From positions 1 through 64,000 of the forward strand of contig CAWJDY010000080.1 in NCBI GenBank assembly GCA_963841705.1: 64,000 bases of DNA, in the 5' to 3' direction. The notes below the pieces were generated by a model. The model saw only the letters and a program-made list of their open reading frames with translations. It was not told the DNA's origin and did not search any database. Of this stretch, positions 29,703 to 40,000 are shown in pieces. Each line of letters starts with the position of its first letter. Within the stretch, counting starts at the first letter, position 1. This DNA is from VAZQ01 sp963841705 (lineage in GTDB: Bacteria; Pseudomonadota; Alphaproteobacteria; Rhizobiales; Xanthobacteraceae). The translations under genes were made by a program, and so were the position numbers.

Positions 29703-30988
29703 CCAGTTACGACTGGCTCTCTCTTGCAATCGTGATCGTGTGCCTCTTGCTTTCCGCTTTTTTCGCAGGAAGCGAGACCGCCCTGACGACGTCTTCGCGT
29801 GCCAGCATGCACCGCCTGGAAAAGCAGGGCGACCCGCGGGCGGCGCTGGTCAACCGCTTGCTTGCTGGACGGGAACGATTGATCGGCGCAGTTTTGCTCG
29901 GCAACAACGCGGTCAACATCGCTGCGTCTTCACTCGCAACCGGCGTGCTGCTGAGCTGGTTCGGCGACGTGGGCGTGATCTACGCCACGGTCTTGATGAC
30001 GCTGCTCATCGTCGTTCTGGCGGAGGTGCTGCCGAAAACGGCCGCTTTCAATGCCCCGGACCGACTTGCGCTGCGGGTCGCGCGTCCGATGGATTGGGCG
30101 GTGCGCGCGCTTGCACCGCTGCTGATCGCATTCGAATGGGTGGTAAAGGGGCTGCTTTGGCTGTTCGGCATGCGGCTGGATCAAAAGGAATCGATCCTCT
30201 CTCCGCATGAGAGGCTGCGGGGGGCGGTCGACCTGCTGCATCGGGAGGGCGGCGTCGAAAGGCTCGACCGCGACATGTTGAGCGGGCTGCTCGATCTGCG
30301 CGAGCTCACCATCTCCGATGTGATGATCCATCGTACCGAGATGATCACGGTCTGCGCCGACGATCCCCCTGAACAGGTCGTAGAGGCCGCGCTGCGAACG
30401 GAGGTAACGCGAGTCCCCCTGTGGAAGGGGAAGCCCGAAAACATTATCGGCATTCTGCACGCCAAGGACCTTCTTCGCGCGATCCAGGCAGCGGATGGGG
30501 ACCTTGCCAAGGTCGAGGTCGAAAAGATCGCGCGGCCGCCCTGGTTTGTTCCTGAGACGCGCTCGTTGTCCGAGCAGCTCAAAGCCTTCCGCCGTCGCAA
30601 GACACCCTTCGCGCTGGTCGTCGACGAGTACGGCGAAGTAATGGGTCTCGTCACCCTCGAGGACATTCTGGAGGAGATTGTCGGTGACATAACCGATGAG
30701 CACGACATCGCCGTGCCCGGCGTGCGCCCTCAGCCTGACGGCTCTGTTAACGTCGACGGCGGGGTTCCGATCCGCGATCTCAACCGCGTAATGGATTGGA
30801 GCCTTCCCGACGAGGAGGCCACCACGGTTGCCGGCCTTGTCATTCACGAAGCACGGTCAATTCCTGAGCCTGGCCAGTCATTTACCTTTTACGGCTTTCA
30901 ATTCCGCGTGCTGCGAAGAGAGCGCAATCGGATCACTGCGCTGCGCATCATGCCGCTGGCGCGCAAACCGCTCGCCAAGCTGGCATAG
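29699..30988 (+). CDS. HlyC/CorC (CNNM) family transporter
   Basis: A 429-aa membrane protein. An N-terminal DUF21/CNNM domain with about four hydrophobic segments (LAIVIVCLLLSAFFAGSETA, AVNIAASSLATGVLLSWFG) is followed by a CBS pair (TISDVMIHRTEMITV; FALVVDEYGEVMGLVTLED) and a CorC_HlyC domain at the end (TVAGLVIHEARSIPEPGQ). CNNM proteins export or regulate magnesium and other divalent cations. The gene is translationally coupled to aroB by a 4-nt overlap, a fixed rhizobial trio. It ends 4 bp from the convergent bolA. Confidence 0.92.
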   Translation: MTSYDWLSLAIVIVCLLLSAFFAGSETALTTSSRASMHRLEKQGDPRAALVNRLLAGRERLIGAVLLGNNAVNIAASSLATGVLLSWFGDVGVIYATVLMTLLIVVLAEVLPKTAAFNAPDRLALRVARPMDWAVRALAPLLIAFEWVVKGLLWLFGMRLDQKESILSPHERLRGAVDLLHREGGVERLDRDMLSGLLDLRELTISDVMIHRTEMITVCADDPPEQVVEAALRTEVTRVPLWKGKPENIIGILHAKDLLRAIQAADGDLAKVEVEKIARPPWFVPETRSLSEQLKAFRRRKTPFALVVDEYGEVMGLVTLEDILEEIVGDITDEHDIAVPGVRPQPDGSVNVDGGVPIRDLNRVMDWSLPDEEATTVAGLVIHEARSIPEPGQSFTFYGFQFRVLRRERNRITALRIMPLARKPLAKLA

Positions 30989-30992
30989 GGAC

Positions 30993-31268
30993 TCAGCGCG
31001 CATCCTCGCCGGGGGCGAGGGCCTCGATCGCCAGCGCATGCACTCGGTTTGCGAGTTCCGAGCTGAGCACATGATTGATCATGCGATGGCGCTCCAGCCG
31101 GCTCTTCCCTGCGAACGCATCAGCCATGATATAAACCCTGAAATGGCTCTCCCCGCCGAGGCGGTGCCCGGCATGTCCTTCGTGCAGATGCAATTCATCG
31201 ACTACCTCGATCCGCACGGGGGCAAATGCATCCCTGAGCTTGTGCGTAATTGCATCGCGCATGCGCAT
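30993..31268 (-). CDS. BolA family protein
   Basis: A 91-aa BolA/IbaG-type protein with the class II KH-like fold. The metal/glutaredoxin site is recognisable: HEGHAGHRLGGESHFRVYIM, then RLERHRMINHVLSSELANRV near the C-terminus. BolA proteins pair with monothiol glutaredoxins in iron-sulfur cluster handling and affect stress morphology. It is divergent from the J-domain gene and convergent with the CNNM transporter gene. Confidence 0.92.
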   Translation of the reverse strand: MRMRDAITHKLRDAFAPVRIEVVDELHLHEGHAGHRLGGESHFRVYIMADAFAGKSRLERHRMINHVLSSELANRVHALAIEALAPGEDAR

Positions 31269-31387
31269 TTCGCTTGCGCCTACGGGAGCGCTATCGACCA
31301 GTCAAGAGCTGCGCAGGCTGAGGAAGCCAATCAACGCTGCTCATGGCTCTTGCAACCATGGGCGCGCTGCGCGCATATTGGTGGGTT

Positions 31388-32011
31388 ATGAAAATCAACT
31401 CGCCCTTGTTCGATCGGATCAGGGTGAAGCCGGACAAGGATCGACGGCTTCACGCCCAATGTCCCGTCTGTGAATGGGCGGGCTGCAAAGCGCCGGCTAC
31501 CCATCGCGCGCCGAAGGGCCGGTTGCGCGAGCGCGAGTATTGGCAGTTTTGCCTTGATCATGTCCGCGCCTACAATCATTCCTATAATTTTTTTGCCGGG
31601 ATGAGTCCCGAGGACATTGCGCAATACCAGAAAGACGCGGTCATCGGTCATCGTCCGACCTGGAAAATGGGGATGAATGGCACGCACGCGAATTCCCGCT
31701 CGCATGCATCTCGGTCGCGCCGCAAATTTGCCGGTGCCGCGGATCCCTTTGGTTTTTTCCGGGAGTTTGGTGCGGCGGCCGATCCGGATTTCGACAGGTT
31801 TGAGACCCGCGTGGTGCGAAATGCCGAACGCAAGGCGCTCGGCGTGCTCGGGCTCGAACCCGAGGCTTCGAAACAAGAGGTCAAGACCCGCTTCAAGGAG
31901 CTGGTCAAACGCCATCACCCCGATGCCAACGGCGGTGATCGCTCTTCCGAAGACAAGCTGCGGGAGATCATTCAGGCGTACAACTATCTGAAATCGATCG
32001 GATTTCGCTGA
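31388..32011 (+). CDS. J-domain (DnaJ-like) protein with N-terminal Cys-rich region
   Basis: A 207-aa protein from the ATG at 31388. The N-terminal 110 residues include possible metal-binding cysteines (QCPVCEWAGCKAPATH, FCLDHVRAYNHSYNFFAG). The C-terminal 60 residues are a J domain (ERKALGVLGLEPEASKQEV, FKELVKRHHPDANGG) with intact HPD, so it can stimulate DnaK ATPase. J domain at the C-terminus, without G/F or substrate domains, marks a specialised co-chaperone. Orthologues always seem to precede cobS in rhizobia; about 165 bp separate them here. Confidence 0.88.
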   Translation: MKINSPLFDRIRVKPDKDRRLHAQCPVCEWAGCKAPATHRAPKGRLREREYWQFCLDHVRAYNHSYNFFAGMSPEDIAQYQKDAVIGHRPTWKMGMNGTHANSRSHASRSRRKFAGAADPFGFFREFGAAADPDFDRFETRVVRNAERKALGVLGLEPEASKQEVKTRFKELVKRHHPDANGGDRSSEDKLREIIQAYNYLKSIGFR

Positions 32012-32176
32012 TCGGCGAAGCCGGCTGAAGTTGCGCCTTTGCACCGCCATCCCTATTTCAAATCACGATATTGAGCCAAACCCCGGCTTTCGCGACGCGG
32101 GGGGATTCTGCTAGTTTCGATGCCGTCCATATCTCCGATCGAGCGGCTCTCGATTGTCCGAGATCAGGGAGGATGA

Positions 32177-33163
32177 ATGCCCGCCATAACCGAAGAGGTG
32201 CCCGGCCTGCCGGACATGAAGGTCTCTATCCGCCAGCTGTTCGGGATCGACAGCGACCTCGAGGTTCCGGCCTATTCCGAGCCGGACGAGCATACTCCCG
32301 ATATCGATCCCGACTATCGCTTCGACAAGCCGACCACGCTGGCTATTCTCGCGGGATTTGCCAAGAATCGTCGGGTGATAATTTCCGGTTATCACGGGAC
32401 CGGAAAATCCACCCATGTCGAGCAGGTGGCGGCGCGGCTCAACTGGCCATGCGTGCGCGTAAACCTCGACAGTCATATCAGCCAAATCGATCTGATCGGC
32501 AAGGATGCGATCGTCATTCGCGATGGACTGCAGGTGACGGAGTTTCGCGACGGCATTCTGCCGTGGGCGCTGCAGCACAATGTAGCCCTATGCTTCGACG
32601 AATATGATGCCGGCCGCCCCGATGTGATGTTCGTGATCCAGCGTGTCCTCGAGGTCTCGGGCAAGCTCACCCTGCTCGATCAGAACAAGGTGATCAAACC
32701 GCACCCGGCATTCCGGTTGTTCGCCACTGCCAACACCATTGGTCTGGGCGATACTTCCGGCCTCTATCACGGGACTCAGCAGATCAACCAAGGGCAGATG
32801 GACCGCTGGTCCATCGTGACCACGCTGAATTATCTGCCGCACGACAATGAGGTGGAGATCGTGCTTGCAAAGGCGCGGCATTACCGCACCGAGCAGGGGC
32901 GCGACATTGTCAACAAGATGGTCCGAGTGGCGGACCTCACGCGCAACGCCTTTATGAACGGCGATATTTCCACCGTGATGAGTCCTCGTACCGTCATCAC
33001 CTGGGCCGAGAACACGGAAATCTTCAAGGATATCGGTTTTGCTTTCCGGCTGACGTTCGTAAACAAATGCGACGAGCTGGAGCGCCCGATCGTTGCAGAG
33101 TTCTACCAACGCTGTTTTGGAGTGGAGCTGCCGGAATCTTCGGTGAACGTGGCGCTTAGCTGA
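32177..33163 (+). CDS. cobS: Cobaltochelatase subunit CobS
   Basis: The 328-aa AAA+ subunit of the aerobic CobNST cobaltochelatase, which inserts cobalt into hydrogenobyrinic acid a,c-diamide. It has Walker A ISGYHGTGKSTHVEQ and Walker B NVALCFDEYDAGRPD, sensor-region FRLFATANTIGLGD and the arginine-finger area MSPRTVITWAENTE. It is full length. cobT follows after 97 bp on the same strand; the large CobN subunit is not in the window. CobS/CobT homologues sometimes occur without CobN, so the partner needs to exist elsewhere. Confidence 0.94.
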   Translation: MPAITEEVPGLPDMKVSIRQLFGIDSDLEVPAYSEPDEHTPDIDPDYRFDKPTTLAILAGFAKNRRVIISGYHGTGKSTHVEQVAARLNWPCVRVNLDSHISQIDLIGKDAIVIRDGLQVTEFRDGILPWALQHNVALCFDEYDAGRPDVMFVIQRVLEVSGKLTLLDQNKVIKPHPAFRLFATANTIGLGDTSGLYHGTQQINQGQMDRWSIVTTLNYLPHDNEVEIVLAKARHYRTEQGRDIVNKMVRVADLTRNAFMNGDISTVMSPRTVITWAENTEIFKDIGFAFRLTFVNKCDELERPIVAEFYQRCFGVELPESSVNVALS

Positions 33164-33260
33164 ACGGAATGCCCGCTTACAGCTGGCCGGTTTCGAAGGT
33201 CATGAGCATCTTCTGTGACGGGCGACCGCGGCTACAAATGCAAAACCGAGCTGCACTCGG

Positions 33261-35156
33261 ATGACATCCAACATCAAGGGCAAGAGTGCCGTAAGGGAGA
33301 ATCCGGCCGAGCCGTTCAAACGCGCTGTGACAGGCTGCTTGCGCGCGATTGCGAGAAAGCCGGATCTCGAAGTCTCCTTTGCAGCCGAACGGCCGGGGAT
33401 GGTTGCGGGGAAGGCGCGCCTGCCCGAGCCGCCGCGCAAGCTCAATCCTTCGGATGCCGCCATCGTGCGCGGGCACGCCAATTCGATCGCGCTCAAGCTT
33501 GCCTGTCATGATCCCATGGTTCATCGCAAGCTTGTCCCCGGAGGGCAGCAGGCGCGCGCGGTGTTCGAGGCCGTGGAGCAGGCACGGGTCGAGGCCATCG
33601 GGGCCCGCCGGATGTCGGGAGTCGCAAAAAATCTCTCGGCCATGCTCGATGATCGTTTCCACCGCGGCAAGTTCGACGAAGTCAGTGATCGCGCAGATGC
33701 CCCTATCGAGGAGGCGATCGCGCTGTTGGTGCGCGAGCGCCTCACCGGTCAGGCACCGCCGCGGGCTGCCAAAAAGCTGGTCGAGCTTTGGCGGCCGTTG
33801 ATCGAGGACAAAGCGGGGCGGGATCTGGATCGCCTGGAGCGGCTGATCGAGAACCAATCGCGCTTCGGCGATGCCATCCACGACCTGCTCGACGCTCTGG
33901 ATATGGGCGAGGACCGCAGCACCGAATCCGATGAGGAGGAAGGCGAGGAAGGGGAGGATCGGCGCAAGGAGGAGTCGAGCGAAGCTGGCGAGGGCGCAGA
34001 CGCGGAGGATTCCCAGACCCAGATCGACGAAGCCGAGGTGTCGGGCGAGGATATGGCCGAGACCAGCGCCGAGGCTGCGGAGGCGCTCTCTGCGGAGAAC
34101 GCCAATGATGCCGAAATGGGGGATGCGGAGGCTCCGGCGGAACCGCGCCGACCTCGTCGTCACGGGCAGAACGAGCCGCGCGGGCCGGATTACCGGCAAT
34201 TTGTGTCGCGGTATGATGAGACCATCGGCGCCGAGGAACTATGCGAGCCGGAGGAGCTCGATCGGCTGCGCAGCTACCTCGATAAGCAGCTCTCGCATTT
34301 GCAGGGCGTAGTCGCCCGGCTCGCGAACCGGCTGCAGCGGCGGTTGATGGCCCAGCAAAGCCGGGCCTGGGAGTTCGACCTCGAGGAGGGGGTGCTCGAT
34401 CCGGCGCGGCTGTCCCGTATTGTGGTTGACCCGCTGCACCCGCTCTCCTTCAAACGTGAGAAAGACACCAATTTCCGTGACACGGTGGTCACGCTCTTGC
34501 TCGACAATTCGGGCTCAATGCGGGGTCGGCCGATCACGGTTGCGGCGACTTGCGCCGATATCCTGGCGCGCACTCTCGAGCGTTGCGGCGTGAAGGTTGA
34601 AATTCTGGGCTTCACCACGCGCGCATGGAAGGGCGGTCAGTCACGGGAGGCATGGCTCGCCGCCGGGAAACCCGCCAATCCGGGGCGGCTTAACGATCTT
34701 CGCCACATCATCTATAAGTCCGCTGACGCACCTTGGCGGCGGGCGCGCAAGAATCTGGGACTCATGATGCGCGAAGGCCTGCTCAAAGAGAACATCGACG
34801 GCGAGGCGCTGGACTGGGCGCACCGGCGGCTTCTTGCCCGCAGCGAGCAGCGCAAGATCTTGATGATGATCTCTGACGGCGCGCCGGTCGATGATTCCAC
34901 GCTCTCGGTCAATCCGGGCAACTATCTCGAACGCCATCTCCGCTGGGTGATTGAGGACATTGAGACCCGCTCGCCGGTGGAGTTGATCGCGATCGGCATC
35001 GGCCACGACGTGACCCGCTACTATCGGCGTGCGGTCACGATCGTCGATGCCGAGGAGCTCGGCGGCGCGATGACTGAAAAGCTTGCGGAGCTGTTTGACG
35101 AGCAGGAAATGGCGTCAGCCGCGGCGGAGCGCAGGCTCGGAGCCTCCTTGCACTGA
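33261..35156 (+). CDS. cobT: Cobaltochelatase subunit CobT
   Basis: The 631-aa second ATPase-complex subunit of aerobic cobaltochelatase. An N-terminal CobT domain (about 1-215) is followed by a very acidic linker (DEEEGEEGEDRRKEESSEAG and beyond, about 215-300) and a C-terminal von Willebrand A-like domain with the MIDAS motif DNSGSMRGRPIT. The CobS hexamer drives ATP hydrolysis while CobT docks to CobN. Domain order and length fit the family. It is transcribed with cobS. Confidence 0.94.
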   Translation: MTSNIKGKSAVRENPAEPFKRAVTGCLRAIARKPDLEVSFAAERPGMVAGKARLPEPPRKLNPSDAAIVRGHANSIALKLACHDPMVHRKLVPGGQQARAVFEAVEQARVEAIGARRMSGVAKNLSAMLDDRFHRGKFDEVSDRADAPIEEAIALLVRERLTGQAPPRAAKKLVELWRPLIEDKAGRDLDRLERLIENQSRFGDAIHDLLDALDMGEDRSTESDEEEGEEGEDRRKEESSEAGEGADAEDSQTQIDEAEVSGEDMAETSAEAAEALSAENANDAEMGDAEAPAEPRRPRRHGQNEPRGPDYRQFVSRYDETIGAEELCEPEELDRLRSYLDKQLSHLQGVVARLANRLQRRLMAQQSRAWEFDLEEGVLDPARLSRIVVDPLHPLSFKREKDTNFRDTVVTLLLDNSGSMRGRPITVAATCADILARTLERCGVKVEILGFTTRAWKGGQSREAWLAAGKPANPGRLNDLRHIIYKSADAPWRRARKNLGLMMREGLLKENIDGEALDWAHRRLLARSEQRKILMMISDGAPVDDSTLSVNPGNYLERHLRWVIEDIETRSPVELIAIGIGHDVTRYYRRAVTIVDAEELGGAMTEKLAELFDEQEMASAAAERRLGASLH

Positions 35157-35185
35157 GGCCGCAGACCTCTCGCACAAGCGGCGCG

Positions 35186-35485
35186 TTAACCGCTACTGGC
35201 CGATGCTGCCCTTGCCTTGCGGATTTGACGCTTGAGCTCCAGCACCTCCCTCGACAGCTCGCTATCCTTTGCCTTGAGAAGGAAAAAGTCGAGGCCGCCG
35301 CGATGATCAACCGTCCGCAGCGCGTTTGCTGAGACCCGCAACTTGACCGAACGGCCGAGCGCATCGGAGATCAACGTGACGTTCAGAAGGTTGGGCAGGA
35401 AGCGTCGTTTTGTCTTGATGTTGGAGTGGCTTACCCGGTGCCCTACCTGAGCGGTTTTGCCGGTCAAAACACATCGCCGCGACAT
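35186..35485 (-). CDS. rpmB: Large ribosomal subunit protein bL28
   Basis: A 99-aa ribosomal protein of the 50S subunit. The start MSRRCVLTGKTAQVGHRVSH and the core NIKTKRRFLPNL define bL28, and the longer C-terminus (KAKDSELSREVLELKRQIRK) is usual in alphaproteobacteria. The ATG at 35485 gives the family start; upstream in-frame codons are not part of it. It is convergent with cobT, ending 30 bp from it. Confidence 0.95.
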   Translation of the reverse strand: MSRRCVLTGKTAQVGHRVSHSNIKTKRRFLPNLLNVTLISDALGRSVKLRVSANALRTVDHRGGLDFFLLKAKDSELSREVLELKRQIRKARAASASSG

Positions 35486-35825
35486 CGAAACCTCGGTATC
35501 TCTGAACAGAATAGAACGCCCTGCGCGGCCATCCCGCAGGAACTGCCACGATTTCATGAACGCGAGGAGCTATAGTGTCGCCGCCCTAGGAGGTCAAGGA
35601 AGGAGAGAGCAGCACACCCTGTCGGCACCTGCCTGTCGGATATGCCCGCGTGAGAAAGCCCAGTTTATATCTTGACGCGCCTTGATCGGGCCAAGATGAA
35701 TGGCCAAGCATGCACCTCAGTCGCCTCTCTGGCGGTGCTTGGTTGTGCGAGCTTCGGATCTGCCGAGGATCGCACTTCCGGTCCTCAATTGCGGCAGCGG
35801 TGGTGCTGTCTGCTGGATCACCGAT
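35486..35825. other. Intergenic region between rpmB and the DUF3108 gene
   Basis: About 340 bp between divergent genes, presumably holding the rpmB promoter near 35490-35580. Plus-strand frames through 35660-35820 show no family similarity. No RNA gene is recognised. Confidence 0.4.
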
Positions 35826-36681
35826 GTGAACTCCCGCTGCGCCTGTCGCCACGCAAGTCTGCTCAGCGTCTTGGTCTTCGCCGCTGCAACGGTGGACGCG
35901 TGGCTTGGCGACCTCAATGCGCAAGGCAGGCTGGATGCGCGATACAGTGTCACATTGGCCGGCTTGCCCGTTGGCCGCGGCAGCTGGACGATTGACGTAG
36001 GCGACGACCAGTATTCGTCGACGGCCGATGGCGCGACAGCCGGATTGATGCGTATTTTCACCAGTGGGCGGGGACACAGTACGGTTCGCGGCACCATATC
36101 CGCAGAGTCAGCCTCCTTCGTCCAACTATGCGTCAAGCATCTACACCGACACCAAATATGATGAAGTTCGCATGGTGATCAGCGCGGGCGTCGTGAAGGA
36201 ATTTTCGGCGGAGCCGCCAAACACACCCAACCCGACCCGAGTTCCGCTCACGGACACCCATCGACGCGGGGTATCGGACCCGATGACCGCATCGATGGTA
36301 CGCGTGAGCGGCACCGGCGACACGGTTGCTCCCCAGGCCTGCCAGCGAACCTTGTCGATCTTCGACGGACGTATGCGCTATGACCTGCAGCTAGGCTTCA
36401 AGCGCTTTGAGACCGTGAATTCGGAGACCGGGTATCAAGGACCGGTGGTGGTCTGTGCTGTGCATTTCCGGCCGCTTGCCGGCCATGTCCCCGAGCGCTA
36501 TGCGCTCCGATACCTTATGGATACGCGCGACATCGAGTTGTGGCTTGCGCCCATCGCCGGCACCCGGATCGTGGTACCATATCGAATTTCCATCCCAACT
36601 CCCGTTGGAGTAGGGGTGATGGAAGCGACCCAGTTCATTGCGATGCCGCACGCAAGAAAGACGACTGCAAAAACCCAATGA
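35826..36681 (+). pseudogene. DUF3108 domain protein, frameshifted
   Basis: A GTG at 35826 begins a signal-peptide-like start (SLLSVLVFAAATVDAWLGD) and the DUF3108 beginning (ARYSVTLAGLPVGRGSWTID). At about 36070-36115 the similarity leaves this frame and continues in the next (YASSIYTDTKYDEVRMVISA, DAHRRGV-like TDTHRRGVSDPMTASM, FDGRMRYDLQLGFKRF) to the stop at 36679-36681. One extra base, or two missing, would explain it. DUF3108 proteins are periplasmic and of uncertain role. It may be a genuine recent frameshift or a sequencing/assembly error, since the downstream part is well conserved. Confidence 0.72.
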
Positions 36682-37002
36682 CCTCTTTGTGGATCGCGCT
36701 CTCGGGGATGGCGATCCCAAGGAGCAACCGAGCCACTGGCGAGGCTCTGACTTAACCCATTCCGCGCACCTGGAACCGTGCCTTCCCTAAATCTAGTGGA
36801 TCGAAATCTTGCCGTGCCGAGATATAGGCGTGAACGAATTCCGACAGTACTGGAGTCAGCGATTCGGGCTTGATTCGTTCGAGAGTCGTTCCACAGGTTA
36901 AGCGCAGTGAGGTCCGCGAGCGCTCAGCCGTCACATTGTGGTACAGCCACCCGGGAAAACGGGCGCCCAAGAGCAATTCGCCCCGAGAGCTCAACTGGTT
37001 TG
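36682..37002. other. Intergenic region upstream of the helicase gene
   Basis: About 320 bp. A minus-strand frame of 80 codons (36752-36994) exists but has no recognisable similarity or good start context. The helicase promoter is expected near the right end. Confidence 0.35.
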
Positions 37003-40000
37003 ATGGTTAACCTCTTATCTCCGGAGAGCCGCCGCGGCAGCAGCGCCCGCGGTGCGGGAGTTACGGCCGTTCTGGGCCCGACCAATACCGGCAAGACCCA
37101 TCTCGCCATCGAGCGCATGCTCGGCCATTCGTCGGGGATTATCGGATTACCCCTGCGACTGCTTGCCCGTGAGGTCTACAACAAGATCGCTGACCGTGCC
37201 GGGGCGGATGCAGTCGCCCTTGTCACCGGCGAGGAAAAAATCAAGCCGGCAAATCCGCGCTTCTGGGTGTCGACGGTGGAGGCAATGCCGCGCGACCTCG
37301 ACGTGGCCTTCCTCGCTGTAGACGAGGTTCAGCTGGCGGCCGACCTTGAGCGCGGACATGTGTTCACCGACCGCATGCTCAACTATCGCGGCCGCGAGGA
37401 AACCCTGGTGCTGGGAGCGCAGACGGTGCGCCCGCTGGTCGAGCGGCTTCTGCCCGGAGCCCACATCATCACCCGGCCTCGTCTCTCGCAGCTATCGTTC
37501 GCGGGGGAGAAAAAGATCAGCCGCCTTCCGCGCCGATCCGCCATTGTCGCGTTCTCCGCCGAAGAGGTCTACTCCATTGCCGAATTCATTCGGCGGCAAC
37601 GCGGCGGCGCGGCGGTTGTTCTTGGTGCGCTCTCGCCGCGGACCCGCAACGCGCAGGTTGCGCTCTATCAGTCCGGTGATGTCGAGTATCTCGTCGCGAC
37701 CGACGCGATCGGAATGGGACTGAACCTCGACGTCGATCACGTCGCTTTCGCTTCGGACCGCAAGTTTGATGGATATCAGTTTCGCCGGCTCAGCGCCGCT
37801 GAGCTTGCGCAGATTGCGGGCCGCGCCGGCCGGGCTACGCGCAACGGCACTTTTGGTACTACAGGCCGATGCCCTCCATTCGAGGCCGAGCTTGCGCAAG
37901 CGCTTGAGGCCCACTCGTTTGAAGCGATCAAGGTGCTGCAGTGGCGCAATACCGCGCTCGACTTTTCGTCGCTTGGTGCTTTGCAGGCCTCGCTTGCGCA
38001 AATACCGACGGAGAATGGCGTTACACGGGCGCTGATCGCCGAGGATATTTTGGTCCTTGAGCACGCCGTGCGTGATGACGAGATTCGCGCACTCGCGAAA
38101 ACACGACATCTGGTCGAGCGACTGTGGGATGTCTGCCAGATTCCGGATTACCGCAAGATCTCACCTGCCACGCATGCGGAGCTTGTCATCACGCTTTATG
38201 GCTTCCTGGCGCGGGAAGGAACCATCCCAACCGACTGGTTCGGTCGCCAAGTCGAGCAGGCGGACCGCGCGGAAGGCGACATCGACACCTTGTCGAACCG
38301 CATAGCTCACATCAGGACCTGGACCTTTGCCGCGAATCGCCCGGACTGGCTCGCGGATCCTGAGCATTGGCAGGCAGTAACGCGCGCAGTTGAGGACAAA
38401 CTCTCGGATGCGCTGCATGAGCGGCTCACCGAACGCTTCGTCGATCGCCGCACCAGCGTGCTGATACGGAGACTGCGCGAAAACTCGGTGCTGGCAGCCA
38501 ATGTCAGCAAGAGCGGCGAAGTGGAGGTCGAGGGACATACCATTGGCCGGCTGGATGGTTTCATGTTCACGCCCGCCGCTTCGAGCGCAGGCTCAGAGGC
38601 GAAGGCGCTCGCAGGGGCGGCGCAAAAAGCCCTGGCCGGGGAGATCAATGCGCGTGCAACCCGACTTGCGCAGGCTGCAGACGGGCAGCTCACGCTCGCA
38701 AACAATTATACGATTCGATGGCTTGGCCAGCCGGTCGCAACCTTGGTTGCCGGTGACGAGCCGCTGAAGCCGCGGCTGCGAATCATATCCGACGAGCACC
38801 TCAATGGTGCGCCGCGCGACGCGGTCCAGGCGCGTCTCGATTTCTGGCTGAAGTCGCACATCGAAAGAGTTCTGGAGCCGCTGTTCAGGATTGCGGCCGC
38901 GGATGACGTGACCGGCATGGCCCGGGGCATCGCCTACCAGCTGATTGAAGGGTTGGGGGTGCTCGAACGCCAGAAAGTTGCGGAAGAGATTAAAGGTCTC
39001 GATCAGGCGGCGCGTGCAACGCTGCGCAAGTACGGCGTTCGATTTGGCGCCTATCACATCTATCTGCCGGTGCTGCTCAAGCCGGCGGCGCGCGTTCTCG
39101 CCACGCAGCTGTGGGTGCTCAAGCATGAGAGCGGGCCTGAGGCCAAGGGGACCGAAGCCGTGATTGAATCGGCTGCCACCGGGCGCACCTCGATCGCCGC
39201 CGACAAGGATTACGCCAAAATACTTTACCGGGTTGCGGGGTATCGCGTCTGTGGTGCGCGTGCGGTCCGCGTGGACATATTGGAACGGCTCGCAGATCTC
39301 ATACGCTCGGCTCTTGCCTGGCGCGCGGGCGCCCCGGGATCAAAGCCGCCCGGCGCCATCGAGGGGTTTGGCTTTGCTGTGACAGTCGGCATGACCTCTC
39401 TCGCCGGCTGTGCCGGCGAGGATTTCGCCTCGGTCCTGCGTTCCCTCGGCTATCACATGGAAAAACGACCGAGGCCGGCTGCTGTGTCTACGGATCCGCC
39501 GAAGTCGGCTGCTGTGCCGAAGGAGGCTGCGTCCCCCGCTTCCGTGCCTTGCACCGAAGCAGATTCGGCCGGGAGCGCCGGCGCGGCTTCGGCGGAAGAT
39601 GTTCCCGTCACGCCTCTTGCTGGCGCAAGCGCGTCAGCAAGCGAGGACCAGACCCCTGATGTTCCGGCGGTCGAGCATGTGACCTTGGCGATTAGCGCCG
39701 AGCTTGCCGATACGGAGCAGTCCGAGACGGAAACCACCCCCCTTGTGACCAGTCCGGTACCGGAGGTGTTGCCGGTGCCAGTCTCCGGGAGCGGGCATGT
39801 GAGCAGCCCCGATGAGACCGCCGCATCGCAATCAGCGGGCCCAGCGACAACGCAAGAAGCAGGGCCGGAATTGATCGAGATCTGGCGACCCATTCGGCGC
39901 GGCGGGCATCAGCGCAGTACCCGTCGCGAGCACAGCTCGCGTCGTCGCCGGACCGAGGACGCTCCGGCGATGCAGGCGAGCCCCACAGCCGACAACGAGA

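Noticed and set aside
32177..35156. Reading the CobS/CobT pair as a MoxR-VWA defence-like system
   Set aside because: Both proteins match the aerobic cobaltochelatase subunits over their full length, including the acidic CobT linker, so the cobalamin role is the better call.
36752..36994. 80-codon minus-strand frame between DUF3108 and the helicase
   Set aside because: No recognisable similarity, no clear ribosome-binding site, and it overlaps the likely helicase promoter.
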